Part shown: positions 43,991 through 57,340 of the stretch, in pieces
Position numbering within the stretch: the first letter of the stretch is position 1
Layout: every line of letters starts with the position of its first letter
NCBI RefSeq assembly: GCF_030272615.1
Contig: NC_081415.1
Span: 418,648,757 to 418,712,756 of the forward strand
Direction: 5' to 3'
From: Cryptomeria japonica
Taxonomy: Eukaryota; Streptophyta; Pinopsida; Cupressales; Cupressaceae
Length of the DNA stretch: 64,000 nt
Translations under genes and position numbers: made by a program
Notes under the pieces: generated by a model
Database searches by the model: none
The model's input: only the letters and a program-made list of their open reading frames with translations
What the model was told of the DNA's origin: nothing

Positions 43991-46021
43991 GCGCAAGCGC
44001 TGTTTCTGCAGGCCAGTAACTACTGATTTTTCTTTTTTTTAGTGTTGCAGCTTCTTCAATTGTCTAAGACCTATGAAACACAAAAAACTACTAATTTGAA
44101 TTGTTTTACAGGTTGCCTAGGAGTTCCAACCAAATATTGTGTCTTTTCTTAACTAGGCACCTAGACCTAATTAGAGGATAAATGAACCATTGTCTTTTGT
44201 GTTTCTGAAAAGCGTAAAGGTAGGAGAGTATGCTCTCGTCTAGCTAGATGATCAGAAATCCAGACCCTCCAAGTTTTTCATGTTTGTTGCATGCTTACCT
44301 TTAGCAGGCCTGCCCTCCCAACTTTCTCTTTGAGAAGGTAAGAGGGGAACGACCCAAGTGAGTACACCCGGACCTAGGGTTCCCAACTCACTATAATAAA
44401 TATGCCATTGAGGATGAAAGGGTCAATGGTTGGGGCTATATGAGAGTTCACTCTCACATTGGGTGCTTAGTAGGATCCTAGAGATCTCAATCACCCTTGC
44501 GTGACTTCTAAGTTCTTGGTGCTTCGTTGGGCTATAGGCCTCAATTGCGCTTGCGCAATTGCGAAGGGTAGCTCCTAACGAGAAGACATATTAAACACCT
44601 TGTGCATAGTGGCCAAAAACCTTCTATTCACTGGTGCAAGAGGTCGGACCTCCGAAGCCGCCCATATTTTCATGGCCCTTAGTAGAGACACAAAGTTTGC
44701 CATGAGGAGTTTTCATGCGAATTGATGCTTGGCTACCCTAGAGAAGTGAGTGTTGTGGAGGGGAGCCAGTGGGGTCAAGCATCTAAGTGTCTACTTTGGG
44801 TAAGCGTAGCTGGGAAACCGATTGGGATCCAATGACTATTGTCCTTGCCAATGTTAAGAATGTTGTACAAGAGCATGATTGTCTTTGAGCTAAAATTCAT
44901 TTGATCATTGTGTTTTCTTTGCTTGATACTTGCTTGCCAAGAGTAGACTAAAACACATCATTATCCTCAAACACTTTGTAAAAACATTTGTCTAAAAGAA
45001 AACAATCATCCAAGTCACATCCTAGTCACTATCCACACAAAGTCCTAATTGTGTCGAAACTACATCCATCTCATGTTCCATAAACCTAAGTTGTACAAGC
45101 ATCCAAAGAAGTCAATCCATCAAACTATCAAGAAGAAGAAGCTCACACAAGCACAACTCATTAGATGTCAGAAATTCTGGTATACAAACCACAAACTCTT
45201 GCTTAAACATAGGACCTTCTTGCATCATTACCATGATTACGTCCATGGTCATAGCAATGAGTTTGATGCTAGTGATGAATTAAGAGTCCGTGCCCTCCAT
45301 CAAGGTTCAGGTTTGTCTTTTAACAACAACTATCGTCAAAATCAGGGTGGTCATGTCCCTTCACACAACTTGCCATCCGAACTAATCATCTATTGAGTCA
45401 TGTTCATGCCAAAGATAACCTAGTCACCAAATTTATTCTAATCATCACTATCATCCCTCTTCAATCAATCATCCTCAATCTTTTCCTAAGGACTTAGCAC
45501 ATAAATCAATCACAAAATCAATCACCTTCAATTATCAAATTAATTCTCAAAATCCAAATCAAATCATCCTTTAATCCAATTTAACCTCATATTAAGGTTG
45601 CATACCTTGTGAAGTTTCATTTAGACCTCATCCTTAATCACTTGGCTTTTGTGCTTGAAGAAGAATCCTCTCCTAGTACCTTTGCATTATCCTTCGATTC
45701 AATCAAGACTCTTAAATTACATCTTTGCTTTGCTTAGGGTCATTAGTCAACCCTTAGTGGAAGAAAGGCTTTTAATCATCATTCCAAGGTCTAAATTCTA
45801 CCTAGCTTGGTCATTACCTCGCTTGTGGTTTCATCTCCCACCTAATATCCTCATCCAAGGACTAGGATGCCAATCCTAATAAAATCCGGGTCCTAATCCA
45901 AGGACCCTATCAATCAGAAAAAAATCCATTTTCATCAAATTCAAATCCAAGAATCCAAGAGCCTTGCTAAGTCCTCTCATCAAAAAATTCCTCCTTCAAT
46001 CTTTTCCAAGGTTATTCTTGT
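43991..46021 (+). other. Untranslated leader of element F
   Basis: About 2 kb between the CpG-rich cluster and Gag with no convincing coding region. The small open frames (for example 45049-45396) show no known motif. Confidence 0.5.
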
Positions 46022-48177
46022 ATGGTCACAAATCGATCTCAAAAGAAAAAGATGGCCAAACAACAATATGGTATGCCAGACACTAGTGTCCAATATGAAG
46101 ATCCTACACAAAGTGTGCAACCTAGCACTCAAAATCAAACACAAAATCCTAATTTGGTTGACCAAGATGAACTCTCTCTGGAAGTGCAAACTTTCCTACC
46201 AGACTCTTATAATCAAGAGATGTTGGAGAAATTTATCCAACACAATCCTACTGCGCTTCTAAAGACCCTCCTTGAAAATGGAGCTCAACTCCCACCTGAT
46301 TTTGATAAATCCACCCTTGGTCAACAACCACAAGGAGACCTTGCTCCCACACAGAATGCCACACCTGTTATTCAAACTCAATCAATAACACCCACGACAC
46401 CTTCCCCCATGGTCTCCATTCCACCTTCTTCCTCCTTACCATCTATACCACCATTAAATCCGATCTCATCTATTCTCCAACATGCCTCTATACCATCTTC
46501 TTATACTCAACCATATATTTCTATTCCACAAACCTCCATTCCCGTCCACAATGTCTCTAACCTCATTCGAGCCGCACTTAATCCTGTCACAATAGTTTGT
46601 GGGTTGTAACCCATTGTCACTCAAGTCCCTGCGATGTTGGTCATCACATCTCACATCCCCGCTTCTTCATCATATCAATACATTAGTGGTGGTTTACGTT
46701 CCATTACTCATCCGATTCTAGGGGTGAACACAATCCATCATTTCCAAAATCCACAACAAGACCTCATTAAAGAAATTAAGGACATGACAAAAATCATCAA
46801 GGACATGAAAGAAGGGACTAACAAAAGGAAACCTTACTCGTTTTAGGAATTTTTTCCTTGTCCTTATGACCCGTCTATATCAGTTGCACCCTACCCCTAG
46901 GGTTTGAGATCCCTAAATTCACCAAGTATGAGGGAAAATGGGACCCCCGAGACCATGTCCGGGAATTTCACATCCTATGCCAAGAGGTATCCTATAGTGA
47001 CCCATACCTTCAAAGACTCTTCCCTAAGAGTCTCACGGTAGATGCCCTCACATGGTTCTTGTCCTTACCATGAGGTTCCATTATCTCCTTCCCAGACTTG
47101 GCAGAGAAGTTTGTGGCTCACTATGCCTACAACATGGCTAATGATGTTTCCATGATGGACTTGTGTAACACAAAGCAAAGGCCCGGAGAGACTTTCACTA
47201 ACTTCTTGCAAAGATGGCAACACATCATCAAGAAATTCCAATGGGACATGCCAGAACAACACCAAATTGAATTATTTCAAAAGAACTTGGTACTTGAACT
47301 TTCAAGACCTCTGACATCTCAATGTATTAAATATTTCCAAAAATTGACTGATAAGGGCCTAGCCCTCGAACGTGTCTTGTTAGAGGAAGGAACCTTGAAA
47401 CACTACCAAAGATCAACTCAAAATTCTTCCTCTTATCATAATGATAAACCAAAATTCTGGTCTAAGAACAAGAACGTAGTCAATGACGGTGTAACTGATG
47501 CAAAATGGGTCCAGACCATGGCTGCTCCTCCAAGACCCACCACCACCAATCATCAATTCAACAATCAAAATAATCAAAATCAATCCCAAAAGCCTCACAA
47601 CAATGTTTCAATCCAGGGGTGACCACCCTGATCCAATAACAAGACTCCAAGAGACTTCACTCCTCTTGCTGAGCCTATTGAAGTAGTGTTCCAAAAGCTT
47701 GTTCAAGTAGGCATAGTGGTTTTCCCGATCACTCACCCGTTTGATACCAATCAACCCAAACCTAGGTGGTATAATAAGAATGAATAATGTGAGTATCATC
47801 GTATCAAGGGACATGATACACGAAAATGCATGAAGCTTAAAATCTACATACAAGATCTCATTGATAGGGGTGAAATTGAAGTAGCAAATGCAAAACCTAG
47901 TAATAACAATGACAAACTCAAAATGTACCAGGAACCCTTCCCAAAACATGATAAGGGAAAAGGCTCATCATCTAACACGGTGAACTATGACTACACTAAT
48001 CACATAACCGGCTTTGACTCTTTAGTAGGTCGCATTGAGCCCGTAGACAATCATGTTAATGTCATAAATATCCAAGGAGTTAACCCTCCCCATTCCCAAA
48101 GCAGACCTAATCCTGCTAGGATAGTCATTCAAGGCACTACACATTCCACCCCTACTCTCAGAATGATTGCAATGTAA
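46022..48177 (+). pseudogene. Element F Gag
   Basis: Starts MVTNRSQKKKMAK at 46022. The N-terminal region is Pro/Ser/Thr/Gln-rich. After stops come 'IPKFTKYEGKWDPRDHVREF' and 'AEKFVAHYAYNMANDVSMMD' with 'ETFTNFLQRWQ', the typical Gypsy retrotransposon Gag core (47098-47330). A knuckle-like CEYHRIKGHDTRKC lies near 47792-47832. At least six stops or frameshifts. Structural and RNA-binding protein of the element. Confidence 0.85.
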
Positions 48178-48341
48178 CCACTCACCAAGGTAAAGTCAGC
48201 GTCCAAGGAGCTCCTCCCCCACCAAACCCTCCACCCATGTCTTCCACCTGTCGATATGACCTCCTTGACCAAGTTGGGAAGACCCTCGCATAGATCTCCA
48301 TTCTAGAACTTCTCAAGACTTCCCCTATCCATAAATAAATT

Positions 48342-48773
48342 TTGGAACAAGCCCTCCTTGAGTTCCGCATTCCCGATAATATCAATGCTACCCAATTCCA
48401 AGCTCTCATTGGAAACCTTGGTGCCCAACAACACCTTGTGTTCATTTACAATGATGCTTCTGCAGATGAAGACCATAATAAACCTTTGCACATCGAAGCC
48501 CTTATCCATAAGCACAAGGTCAAATGTATCTTGATAGACGGTGGATCCAGACTCAATTTGTGTACATACAAGTTAATAAAACAATTGGGACTTTCTGAGG
48601 ACCTGGTAGACACATTAGGAAGGATCACAAAAAAAGCATATGACGATGCAACAACAGTTTCAAAGGGCATGATCACCTTACCTCTTCAAGTGGGCCCTAT
48701 CATAATTGAAACCCCTTGCCAAGTATTAGATCTTGATCTCCCCTGCAACATCCTTCTCGATCGGCCATGGATT
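48342..48773 (+). pseudogene. Element F aspartic protease (retropepsin), truncated
   Basis: 'CILIDGGSRLNLC' holds the active-site D-G-G of Gypsy proteases. Then 'VGPIIIETPCQVLDLDLPCN' and 'ILLDRPWI', the conserved C-terminal block. The frame then enters element C and stops at once. Confidence 0.88.
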
Positions 48774-49584
48774 TGATGAATACTAAGAGGGGGGGGTGAA
48801 TTAGTATGCCAAAAATCTTTGCACTTAAACACTTTGCTTGACTAATAGTAAACCGGTAAAACAGTTTAGCAGACAAACCGGTTAACACACATGCAAACCA
48901 AATAGCTAATAATGCATTCACCCACAAAAGCACAAACACCATAACACAAGAGATTTTGACCTGGAAACCCAAATGGGAAAAACCACGGTGAGATGGAACT
49001 CACAAGTAACTATCTGCAGAATAGGAACCAGACCAGTTAAGGTCTTACAATTTTCTTTACCAGAACAGATCCTATTAGGAATCTCAATCTCTGTTAGGAG
49101 ATAAGTCCAATTAAAGACTACCTTGCTAGAGGATTTTAGATCCACAAATGTGAACCACCTTGTTAGAGTATTTACAAAAGTCTTTTGGGCCTACCCGGTT
49201 AAGGGCTACAGACTTGTCGAAGATGTGAGTAATCAACAAGTGATTGATCTAGCTAATAGCATAGACTACTTGGTTAGATCCTTGATAGCTCGTTCCTAAT
49301 GCATTCTGACATTACTTCAATCTTCTACACATTCATACTCTCTCTAACTCCTCAACCACCTTAAACCCTAGCCGCAATATCTACTGTCGCAACAACAACA
49401 TTATCAACAACCTAAAACCCTAGACATGATGTCCTTAAAAAGGAATCTGATTTCATGTCGGTCCAATAGGATTACAATCCAATTCCCTAGGTTCAATGAA
49501 CCTGGACATACTTGGTAACACAACACAAAAAGCACCGTTAAAGTGTCAGCACCATCAAACAATCGGTGGATGGTAACTCATCAC
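48774..49584 (-). repeat. Element C 3' LTR, piece 1
   Basis: Plus strand starts TGATGAATACTAAGAGG with an 8-base G run, as in B. Breaks off after GGTAACTCATCAC, where the hAT element begins; the remainder is at 61512-61852. Confidence 0.9.
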
Positions 49585-49599
49585 CAGGGAAAACTTTAA
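49585..49599 (+). repeat. hAT left terminal inverted repeat
   Basis: CAGGGAAAACTTTAA; agrees with the right end in CAGRGA and in a following TTTA. Short, imperfect ends are normal for hAT elements. Confidence 0.8.
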
Positions 49600-49659
49600 G
49601 AAACCCCCCCTTGGACAAGGTGTAAAAACCTGGTGAAAGTTGTATAATTCCGAGGAAAA

Positions 49660-49990
49660 TTTTAATTTTACTGGCGAATTTTTGCAGTTTACGGAGAAAA
49701 ATAATAATCTCCATTGGCCGCTCAAAGTTTGTGAAAAATCCTGGCGAATTGTACTATTGTAAAACTCAAAAAATAATTGCATGGGCAAATGGTAATGTTT
49801 TTAAAACCAGAAAAATACTTGCATTGGCAATTTCAACCTATTTTCATACCATAAAAATAAAATATTGGTGATTTCATGCTATTATCAAACCATAAAAATA
49901 AAATATTGGCAATTTCAAGCTATTTTCAAATTATAAAAATAAAATATTGGTGATTTCAAGCTATTTTCAAACCATAAAAATAAAATTTTG
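49660..49990. repeat. hAT left subterminal repeats
   Basis: GGCGAATTTTTG, GGCGAATTGTAC, then a series of ATTGGCAATTTCAA/TTGGTGATTTCAAGCTA units alternating with CCATAAAAATAAAATA about every 50 bp. Related GGCGAATT and TTGGTGAATT motifs recur at 61045-61490. Likely transposase-binding sites. Confidence 0.65.
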
Positions 49991-50039
49991 GTGATTTTAA
50001 GATATTAACTTTAAGTAATTAAAACACGTGGCACATAGT

Positions 50040-50540
50040 CGTCAACTCTTTGCCTCTCACAGTCATCGAATCTCTCTATCTCCAACTCGCAAGCTGAAAA
50101 TTCTAAGCCTTCTTAACCTCGAGATCTAGCGACTGAGGGAAACTGAACTGGCACTCGCCAATTCTTGACCACAAATGTTAAGTCCTCGTCACCGCAGCGA
50201 CTTGGAGATAGTGGTAACTTTAACCCTTGTCGCGTACTCGCCAACATAAAACTGTTTATCTCAGACCAACTCAAGACCTTGCGAACAAAGAAATTTCACT
50301 AACAATCTCCAGCTCGATAACATAAAATGCTAACACCCAAAAAGATAGAGACCTCGCAATGTAAACCAAAACCAACTTGTCGCCAACTCATGGCTTGATC
50401 ACATCTTCAGACATTTTACCTCGCGAGTTGGCGATAACCATAAAACTTAACCACAAACTATTTGGTCGCTAGCTCGCAACCTAAAATTTTTAAGGCTTGC
50501 GTTCTTGAGGGACTAGTTTGAAGGTTTCTCTTGAGTCGAG
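50040..50540. repeat. CpG-rich GCGA/TCGC motif tract 1 in the hAT element
   Basis: Irregular repeats of CTCGCAAGC, CTCGCCAA and TCGCGAGTTGGCGATAACC separated by short AT-rich stretches such as CATAAAA. The same vocabulary fills 56078-57480. Confidence 0.65.
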
Positions 50541-52436
50541 GTTGATTAGACAAGCGAGGATGACAGTTTTAGAGGCATAAAAGGATTTGATAGCTTCTGA
50601 GTTACAGATGGGAGATCACGGATTTCTCTGAGAAATAAGAGCTAAGGTTGCTTGTTGTCAGGGATTTTGAAGCAAAATTTGTCCAATAAAGGAGGAATAA
50701 AATCAGAACAAAATCGTTCACAATAGATGAGCCTTAGCAGGATGTAGTGGATTTGATAGGCATGATGATGACTTCTAGGAATCTAGAGTCTACAGTCATG
50801 TTGAAAACCACCAAAATGATAATTTTTCACATGAATGCAGAATGAGCATCACCAAATGAAGTGTGAAAATGTTATAAATACAATGGAGTGGTGACTTAAT
50901 TGGTAGAAGAGAAAATAATCCTTTTTCATTTTCTGAGAGTGGTTTTTTTCCTCAGAAAGGAAGATGATGTTTGAGTAGGATCGTGCATGGAGTTGTACTT
51001 GTTGTGTGCTCTGTGATACCAGATGGGTGTTTTTTTGTTTTCTTCTATGTGAGTTTGTTTATTGTCAGAGGGGTTGTGAAAGTGAGAAGGATTGCTAGAG
51101 GGGGTGTGAAAGCCTTTTTTGTCAAGAAGGGCCAAGCATGGCACATCCTTTGCTTGTACTTTGCCATAGGATGGCAAGGGGTTTGAAGAAGGAGCCCACA
51201 TAGGAATGAAAGAAGGATTTGTTTGGGTGGGGAGTGGCAGCCAGTCATCTTTGTGATGACATGGAAGCTACAACCCCCCCCAACAGATTACATTTACCCT
51301 AAAGCTCCTGTTTCCACTTTCCCTAATCGTGGGCATGAAGGCTCAAGTTCCTCTTTCCATTTTCTCTGTTCCTAGGCATGTAGGCTTCCTCCTCTATTTG
51401 GAAATGATCTATTGGACTTGGACAGAATGTAACATCTCACATTCCATCTGAAATGAAGGCATCAGGGTGATAATGGCATGGCTCAAGCATTTTTGCAAGT
51501 TGTATAGTCATTGGGGTTCCTTTTCTGGTTCCAGTAGTGATTCTAGACTCTAGGTGAAGGGAGCAAGTTGTATACTGTATAGTCATTTACAGAGCAAATG
51601 AAAAGCATTTAGTGTCAAGCTTTGTTTGTGCAGGTTCTTGAAAGAGTTATATATAAATTTATTTTGTGTATAATTCTATCTCTTTCAAATGATCAGAATC
51701 ATGAGATTTAATTTTTTTCATTTGTTGCATTGTTATGGTATATGTAATTTTTCATTTAATGCTTCCTAATCCTATTATGCCCAGGAATGCAAAATTTCTG
51801 ATAGTCTGGAATCATATTAAATAATTAAGGATTCACCTCATTGTAATTGGTGGGCGGATTATTGACAGTCATAGAACACCTCCATATATATTACATAAAC
51901 ATCAATAGCATATAAAATCATAAGAGTAGTAAGAATGAAAGTATTAAACACCATAATAGATTATTAGATAGGAATACAATTATACAACATAATTAGTAAA
52001 ACATCAAGATAACAGACCAGTGCCTTATCCTAGGGCATAGAGTCACTTACAATTCAAGACACCCTCATAATAAAATTCAATAAGATTCATTTGCAGATAA
52101 ATAGGAATGAAATTATGAATAATGCCATTAAATACAGTTACACAACCTAGATTCATATGTAAACTGAAAAACCCTTGACCATTCAATTCACAGTGAAAAC
52201 ATAAATTCAACACAAAGACAATTATGTGAAGATCGCATTGCTCAAATTGCAAATGATATTGATATTATATTCATAATGATATCAGAAAGTAAATTCACAA
52301 TGTGATTCAACTATGCACTTATCAAATTCTTGAACAGTTGAGCTATTATAACTATATTAATATAAGAGTTTTCAAGTTCAACATCATTGATCAATAAAAG
52401 TGGCAACCTCAACCTAAGGATTCAACAAGCTTAGGA
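50541..52436. other. Non-coding part of the hAT element
   Basis: No gene or repeat recognised. Lies downstream (minus strand) of the extra gene. Confidence 0.5.
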
Positions 52437-55400
52437 TTACTGTGAGGAATCTTGGGTAGCAACGTCAACCTAAGATTTCTTCTTTGGCTTTAGCATGGCT
52501 TGCCACCTATCCACCTCTTTGTCTGTTGGCTAACTGAATGCCTTTACCTCTTCCAACTTTGCAACTGAATCTACCCATCTGGCATTTGTAACTGCCCTGG
52601 ACTCAACAATAAATTTTGCATGGTCAACCTCAACCTTGAACAGTGAATCAAGCAGACCGTTAAGGAAATCAGCATCAACCTGTTCATTTACATGCTTGAT
52701 TATTTCTTCTTGCTCCAGAATCAAATCAAATTCGCTGGTCCAATTAGAAACTGATTTCAAATCTCCATTACTACCATAAATTGAAGGCACCAATTTATTA
52801 TAACCTTCCCCAAATGTCTGCAATTTTTCATTTATAAGCACATCCTTCCCTGTGAAAAATGCATAAGCTGCATTCATTACCTCCACCATGTCTTTAGTGT
52901 CACTGATCTTGGGAGGGAACTCGTCACTATACATCATTGTAGTATCTAGCTTATCCATTAATCTACTTCTTCCTGACCAAACATTGAACAAAGGTCCAAG
53001 AAAAGCGACAGCCTCAGAGGATGTTTTGCTTGCCTCTTTCAAAGAAATGTGCATATCATGCACAACCATCAATTTATCTTTCAATACACTAATCCTGTGT
53101 TTCAGAATTCCTGACACAACAAAGATAGCCTTGACATTTTGTTCCTTTTCAAGCTTTTCAATTTTCCCTATGTATTCCTCCATTTTTGCTGTCACATCAG
53201 CTGGTATTTCTTGTACTTGTTCTGTAATCTGTATTGGAGGGGGCTCATTTGCAATTTTTTCTTTTAACTCCACTAACTCTTCCTCTAGAGCACCCTTCTT
53301 CATCAGTGTCTCTTCATATTTTTTAGACAATGCAATCAATTGGGTATATGTTTATGTGTATCTTCTTGACAAATCCTCTATTTTTGATAAATTTATGAAA
53401 GAAACTTGAGTAAAAAATGATGCAATCTCTGTGTCAGTTGTGTTCTGCAAGTTCCAAATCATTCTATCAGCTTTCTTTTCTACTTGGATATTTAGAAGGT
53501 GGGGCTCTTGAGTGGAAGGGGCCAAAGACCAAGCAACAAGTGTCTTTGACTTAGGATTAAATCCTGATCCTCTTATTACATCTCCAATTTCAAATTCAGT
53601 TCTAAACATTGGGTCCTCTTGCTTCCTAATCTGATGAATAATAAAAATAGATTGGATATCCCAGTCAGGCATCATAATCATACCAGTACTCTTTATCAAT
53701 TGTCTTTCCTGTTCCATAGATATTTCCTCCCTATCAGGATCATATTCCCGCAGTGCCTTCATGATCTCCTCTTTCTTTTCTTCATTTGCTTCCTCTATGA
53801 TCGGATTTTGTTTCAACCTTGTCAAAATTTTTTTAAAATCATTTGACTTAATAAAGTCATCATCTTTCATGAACTCATTTGACAACATCACACGCTCATC
53901 AAAGCCTTGAGCAAGGGCTTCGTTTATTTCTCCCTGTTCTTCATTCTTCCCTGCTTCTCTAAGATGTGTCCTTATTTGATGAAAGTAGTGTCCTTGTTCT
54001 GTAACAATTGCTCTAGCAGGGTCTCTCCTCACAATTGTACCAACCTCAGTGGTTTTTTGTTTCTTTGCAGCTGGCACTCAGGTAGATTGAACTTCATCCC
54101 CACTCTCTACATCATCAACAGACACACTAAGTGGCCTCTTGCCATGTGAAGAATGTCCATCTTGGGGGTCTTGCTGCTGAGCAGTCACTTTTGGAATTTG
54201 AGGCATTTGTTCCATTAGAGTTTCATATAAACTCAACATTTTGTTAATCCTCTCCAGGTATGGGCTATTAGGGCAAAAACCTGAGAAACTAGGGTCAGCA
54301 GCCAACAATTCTGCTTCAACTCTCATAAAATTTTTCCATTTTCTTCTCATTTCTTGTACTTCATCTTTTCTCAGCAAATTTTTAACCACGTCTTCATCAT
54401 CCAATGGTTCATGGTCCTTTATTATGGCCCAAGGTGTCATTTTCGACATTGCAACTTTAATAAATTGTTCCGGATCACATAATCTAGACACATCATTAAC
54501 CAACCTATACTATTTAAGGAAATTGTTTACTTCATCAAAGGAACTCCTACCAATGGTAAAATCAGATGCAACCCAAAGCCTAGGAAGAAAATAACCCTTC
54601 CTGTGTTTATCAAGGTATTCTTTTTCAACTAGGGTCAATTGCCATAAAAACTCCATAAAAGCAATCCTAATTGGAACAAATTTTGGTAAAATATGGGGAG
54701 GTTGAGGACACCCATAGACTCTCATCATAGTAAAGTTATCAAAAAAATAAAAGTCCCCCCTAGTTATGTGAAATAGGCCAGTTTGGAACATACTGGTAAG
54801 TTCTCAAAACTCTCCTAACATTAATTGACAATCGTTCCCTATTTATTCCTAGCATTTCCATAATTGGTGAAACAATCCAATTTTCAAAGAAAAGGAAAGA
54901 AGAATGGGGAGAACTATTGTCCCAAACCTAGGTCCATCTTTGTATTGGCACTAAGACACCGAATTCTTCTTTGAAAAGCTCCAATTCTTTATCCATGAAC
55001 TCAACATTATAGAACAAGATTAAATGCATCAGCAATGAATAATGCTTGAAAGTAGGGCTAGGTGCACCACTCTGAATTTCAACTAGAGCATTATGAATGT
55101 GTTCAACCACATAGCCCACATAATCATAATCTTTGTTAACATCTGGGTGTTGAATGTCCATAGCCATCATCAGTAATTCAGGTGACACTGTTGAATCTCC
55201 ATCAAAACCCAACACTCTGCATAATCCATAGATTGTACAATGCATATAATGGTGGAAAGGTGTGATGTCAAATGGTGGTTCGATACTCTCTGGAATTATA
55301 ACCGGCTTCTTACTCACCCTAGGCATGTATCTGGGCATTGCATGCTTCTTGATAACACCTTTGTATTTGTCATAATCCTCTGCAATCCGCTCCGAATCTA

Positions 55401-55917
55401 TATCTGTACATGCAACACCAGTAATTTGGAAAGCTTTAACAAAGCTAGCTCTGTTAAATTGAAACTAGGGCAGACTGGTTCTTTCTTCTGATTACCCTAG
55501 ATACTGGGCAATAGCGTTTTCCCAACTCTTTGATCAAATCCACATCAACATACACATCTGGCACAATTAAATTTTCCATATTTAAATCCCAAGGGTTTGA
55601 CATCGGGACACCCTTAACCCTATTTTTCCAGAAATACTGAAACAGAGCAGAACCAGTCATATTAAGAGTGGTAGGGTTTCTGCATTAGCTCCATAAATTT
55701 CTCCATGCCAAATGATTTGTATTCAAAGCAACGAAAGTCCCTGGCATCAAATCTACAAATTCATCTTTGTATTTCTTAACCATCATTTCCTCAGTGGTAG
55801 TGGCACTGGCCTTGGAACCTCCAGGTCCATCTGCTCCACTTGTCGTGGCCTTGGGCTTGGGCTTGGGCTTGGAACCTCCAGCACCACTTGTCGCCTGGCT
55901 TATTTTAGCTGCAGGAG
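52437..55917 (-). pseudogene. Extra gene of the hAT element: long unidentified protein
   Basis: A possible splice acceptor (TCCTGCAG, about 55918) precedes 'ATSGAGGSKPKPKPK'. Blocks follow: 'FQYFWKNRVKGVPMSNPWDL', 'ITPFHHYMHCTIYGLCRVLG', 'FKHYSLLMHLILFYNVEFMD', 'RVYGCPQPPHILPKFVPIRI'. From 54791 to 52527 one frame holds through only three stops (TAG 54507, TGA about 54075, TAA about 53349), giving about 750 residues. These include a basic 'AAKKQKTTEVG' segment and a coiled coil ('LMKKGALEEELVELKEKI'); it ends at 52437 after one more stop. Not a hAT transposase, not pol, not recognised. The block around 'FKHYSLLMHLILFY' resembles 'FKFGQLLVGLFFYF' of B ORF2, so it may be a distant relative. Frameshifts lie at about 55690, 55400 and 54850. 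Confidence 0.65.
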
Positions 55918-56077
55918 AAAAACTTAACCAATTTTCTGAAATTTTCTCACACCCAACACTCTGAATTCTCCAATGTTGTTCAATTCACTGGATTACCTCG
56001 AAGATAGAATGCATTAATGCAATTATACAAAACCTTGGCTTGATCATGAAATTTATGGTATTTACGATTTGAATTTT

Positions 56078-57340
56078 GGGCGCCGTCACTTCTCTCAAGT
56101 CTCAAGTCTCATTAATTGCCACACTTGCATAAACTAGCTAGTAGCTATTGTGGCATAATGACATTAATTCAAACTTCAAACTGAAGTACTCGAGAAAAAT
56201 TTGAATTCATGCCCTTCTATTTGATTGGCGATTGGCATTCAAAACTTTTACAGAACCCGGCAAACAAGTCCATGTGTTAGCGAGTTAGCGACAATGCTAC
56301 CAAATCCTCTTAATCGCAAGCTCGCAACCCCTTTTACGAATCCTCAAATAATCTCGCGAGTGAGCGACAACCGTTGATCTAACAAAACAACTTATTTCAT
56401 CGCAAGCTCGCAACTAGAAACTTAACTTGACTTAAACCCTTGCGATCCCACAACAACAAGACACTTAACCACCTTCACATGCTCACATCACTTTTTGACT
56501 TAAGACTTACAAACCCGCGAGCATGCGATGACCACAAAATCAGACCAAAACTTACTTGTTGCCAGATCACAACTTTAAATGCTAAACAACTTCAAAACCT
56601 GCGAGCAAGCGACTTAACCACATCGTATGATCGCAAATTAAAATGACTTAACCGCGAACACCTCGCGACATTGCGATAACATAAAATCACACCCAGTCGC
56701 AACCTTGCAACATAAAATGGTATTTGGGTGCCGTCACTTCTCTCAAGTGACCAAGTCTCATTAACTGCCACACTTGCATGAACTAGCTAGTGTGGCATTA
56801 ATTCAATTAAACTGATAGAATGCATTAATGCAATTGTAAAAATGTCAAAATCTTGGCTCGATCGTGTCAAAACATTTACAGAACCCGACAAACAAGTCCA
56901 CGTGTCAATCCCCATCTTTAATCACACACTCTCAACTGGTTATAACAATCAGGAAAGGAATCGACGAGTTAGTGACAATGCTACCAAATCCACTTAATCG
57001 CAAGCTCACAACCCCTTTTACGAATCCTCATAGAATCTCATGAGTGAGCAACAACCGTTGATCTAACAAAATAACTTATTTCATCACAAGCTCACAACTC
57101 AAAACTTAACTTGACTTAAACCCTTGTGATCCCATGATAACAAGGCACTTAACCGCCATCGCATGCTCGCAACACTTTTTGACTTAAGACTTACAAACTC
57201 GCGAGCATGCGATGACCATAAAATCAGACCAAAACTTACCTGTCGCCAGATTGCAAATTAAAATGACTTAACCACGAACACCTCACGACCGTGCGACAAC
57301 ATAAAATCACACCCAGTCGCAACCTCGCAACATAAAATGG
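56078..57340. repeat. Tandem duplication of about 640 bp with CpG-rich GCGA motifs
   Basis: Copy 1 56078-56720 and copy 2 56725-57340 start GG(C/T)GCCGTCACTTCTCTCA and end CAACATAAAATGG. Within each, CGCGAGCATGCGATGACC, TCGCAAGCTCGCAACCCC and similar motifs recur, continuing singly to 57480. Many CG in one copy are TG or CA in the other. Confidence 0.8.

Larger units (their letters stand above)
42099..48773 (+). mobile_element. Element F: Gypsy-type LTR retrotransposon, 5' part only
   Basis: Plus strand: LTR (about 42099-43377), primer site, long leader of about 2.6 kb, Gag (46022-48177) and protease (48342-48773). Element C interrupts at 48774, inside the protease coding region. Reverse transcriptase and the rest lie beyond the window. 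Gag and the DGGS/'LDRPWI' protease are Gypsy, not Copia. Confidence 0.85.

Noticed and set aside
48774-49584. Solo LTR or truncated LTR
   Set aside because: The missing part of the same LTR is at 61512-61852, separated by a hAT element with an exact 8-bp duplication.
50926-51248. Overlapping open frames on both strands of 67-91 residues
   Set aside because: No motif, no conservation with other parts of the window; treated as chance.
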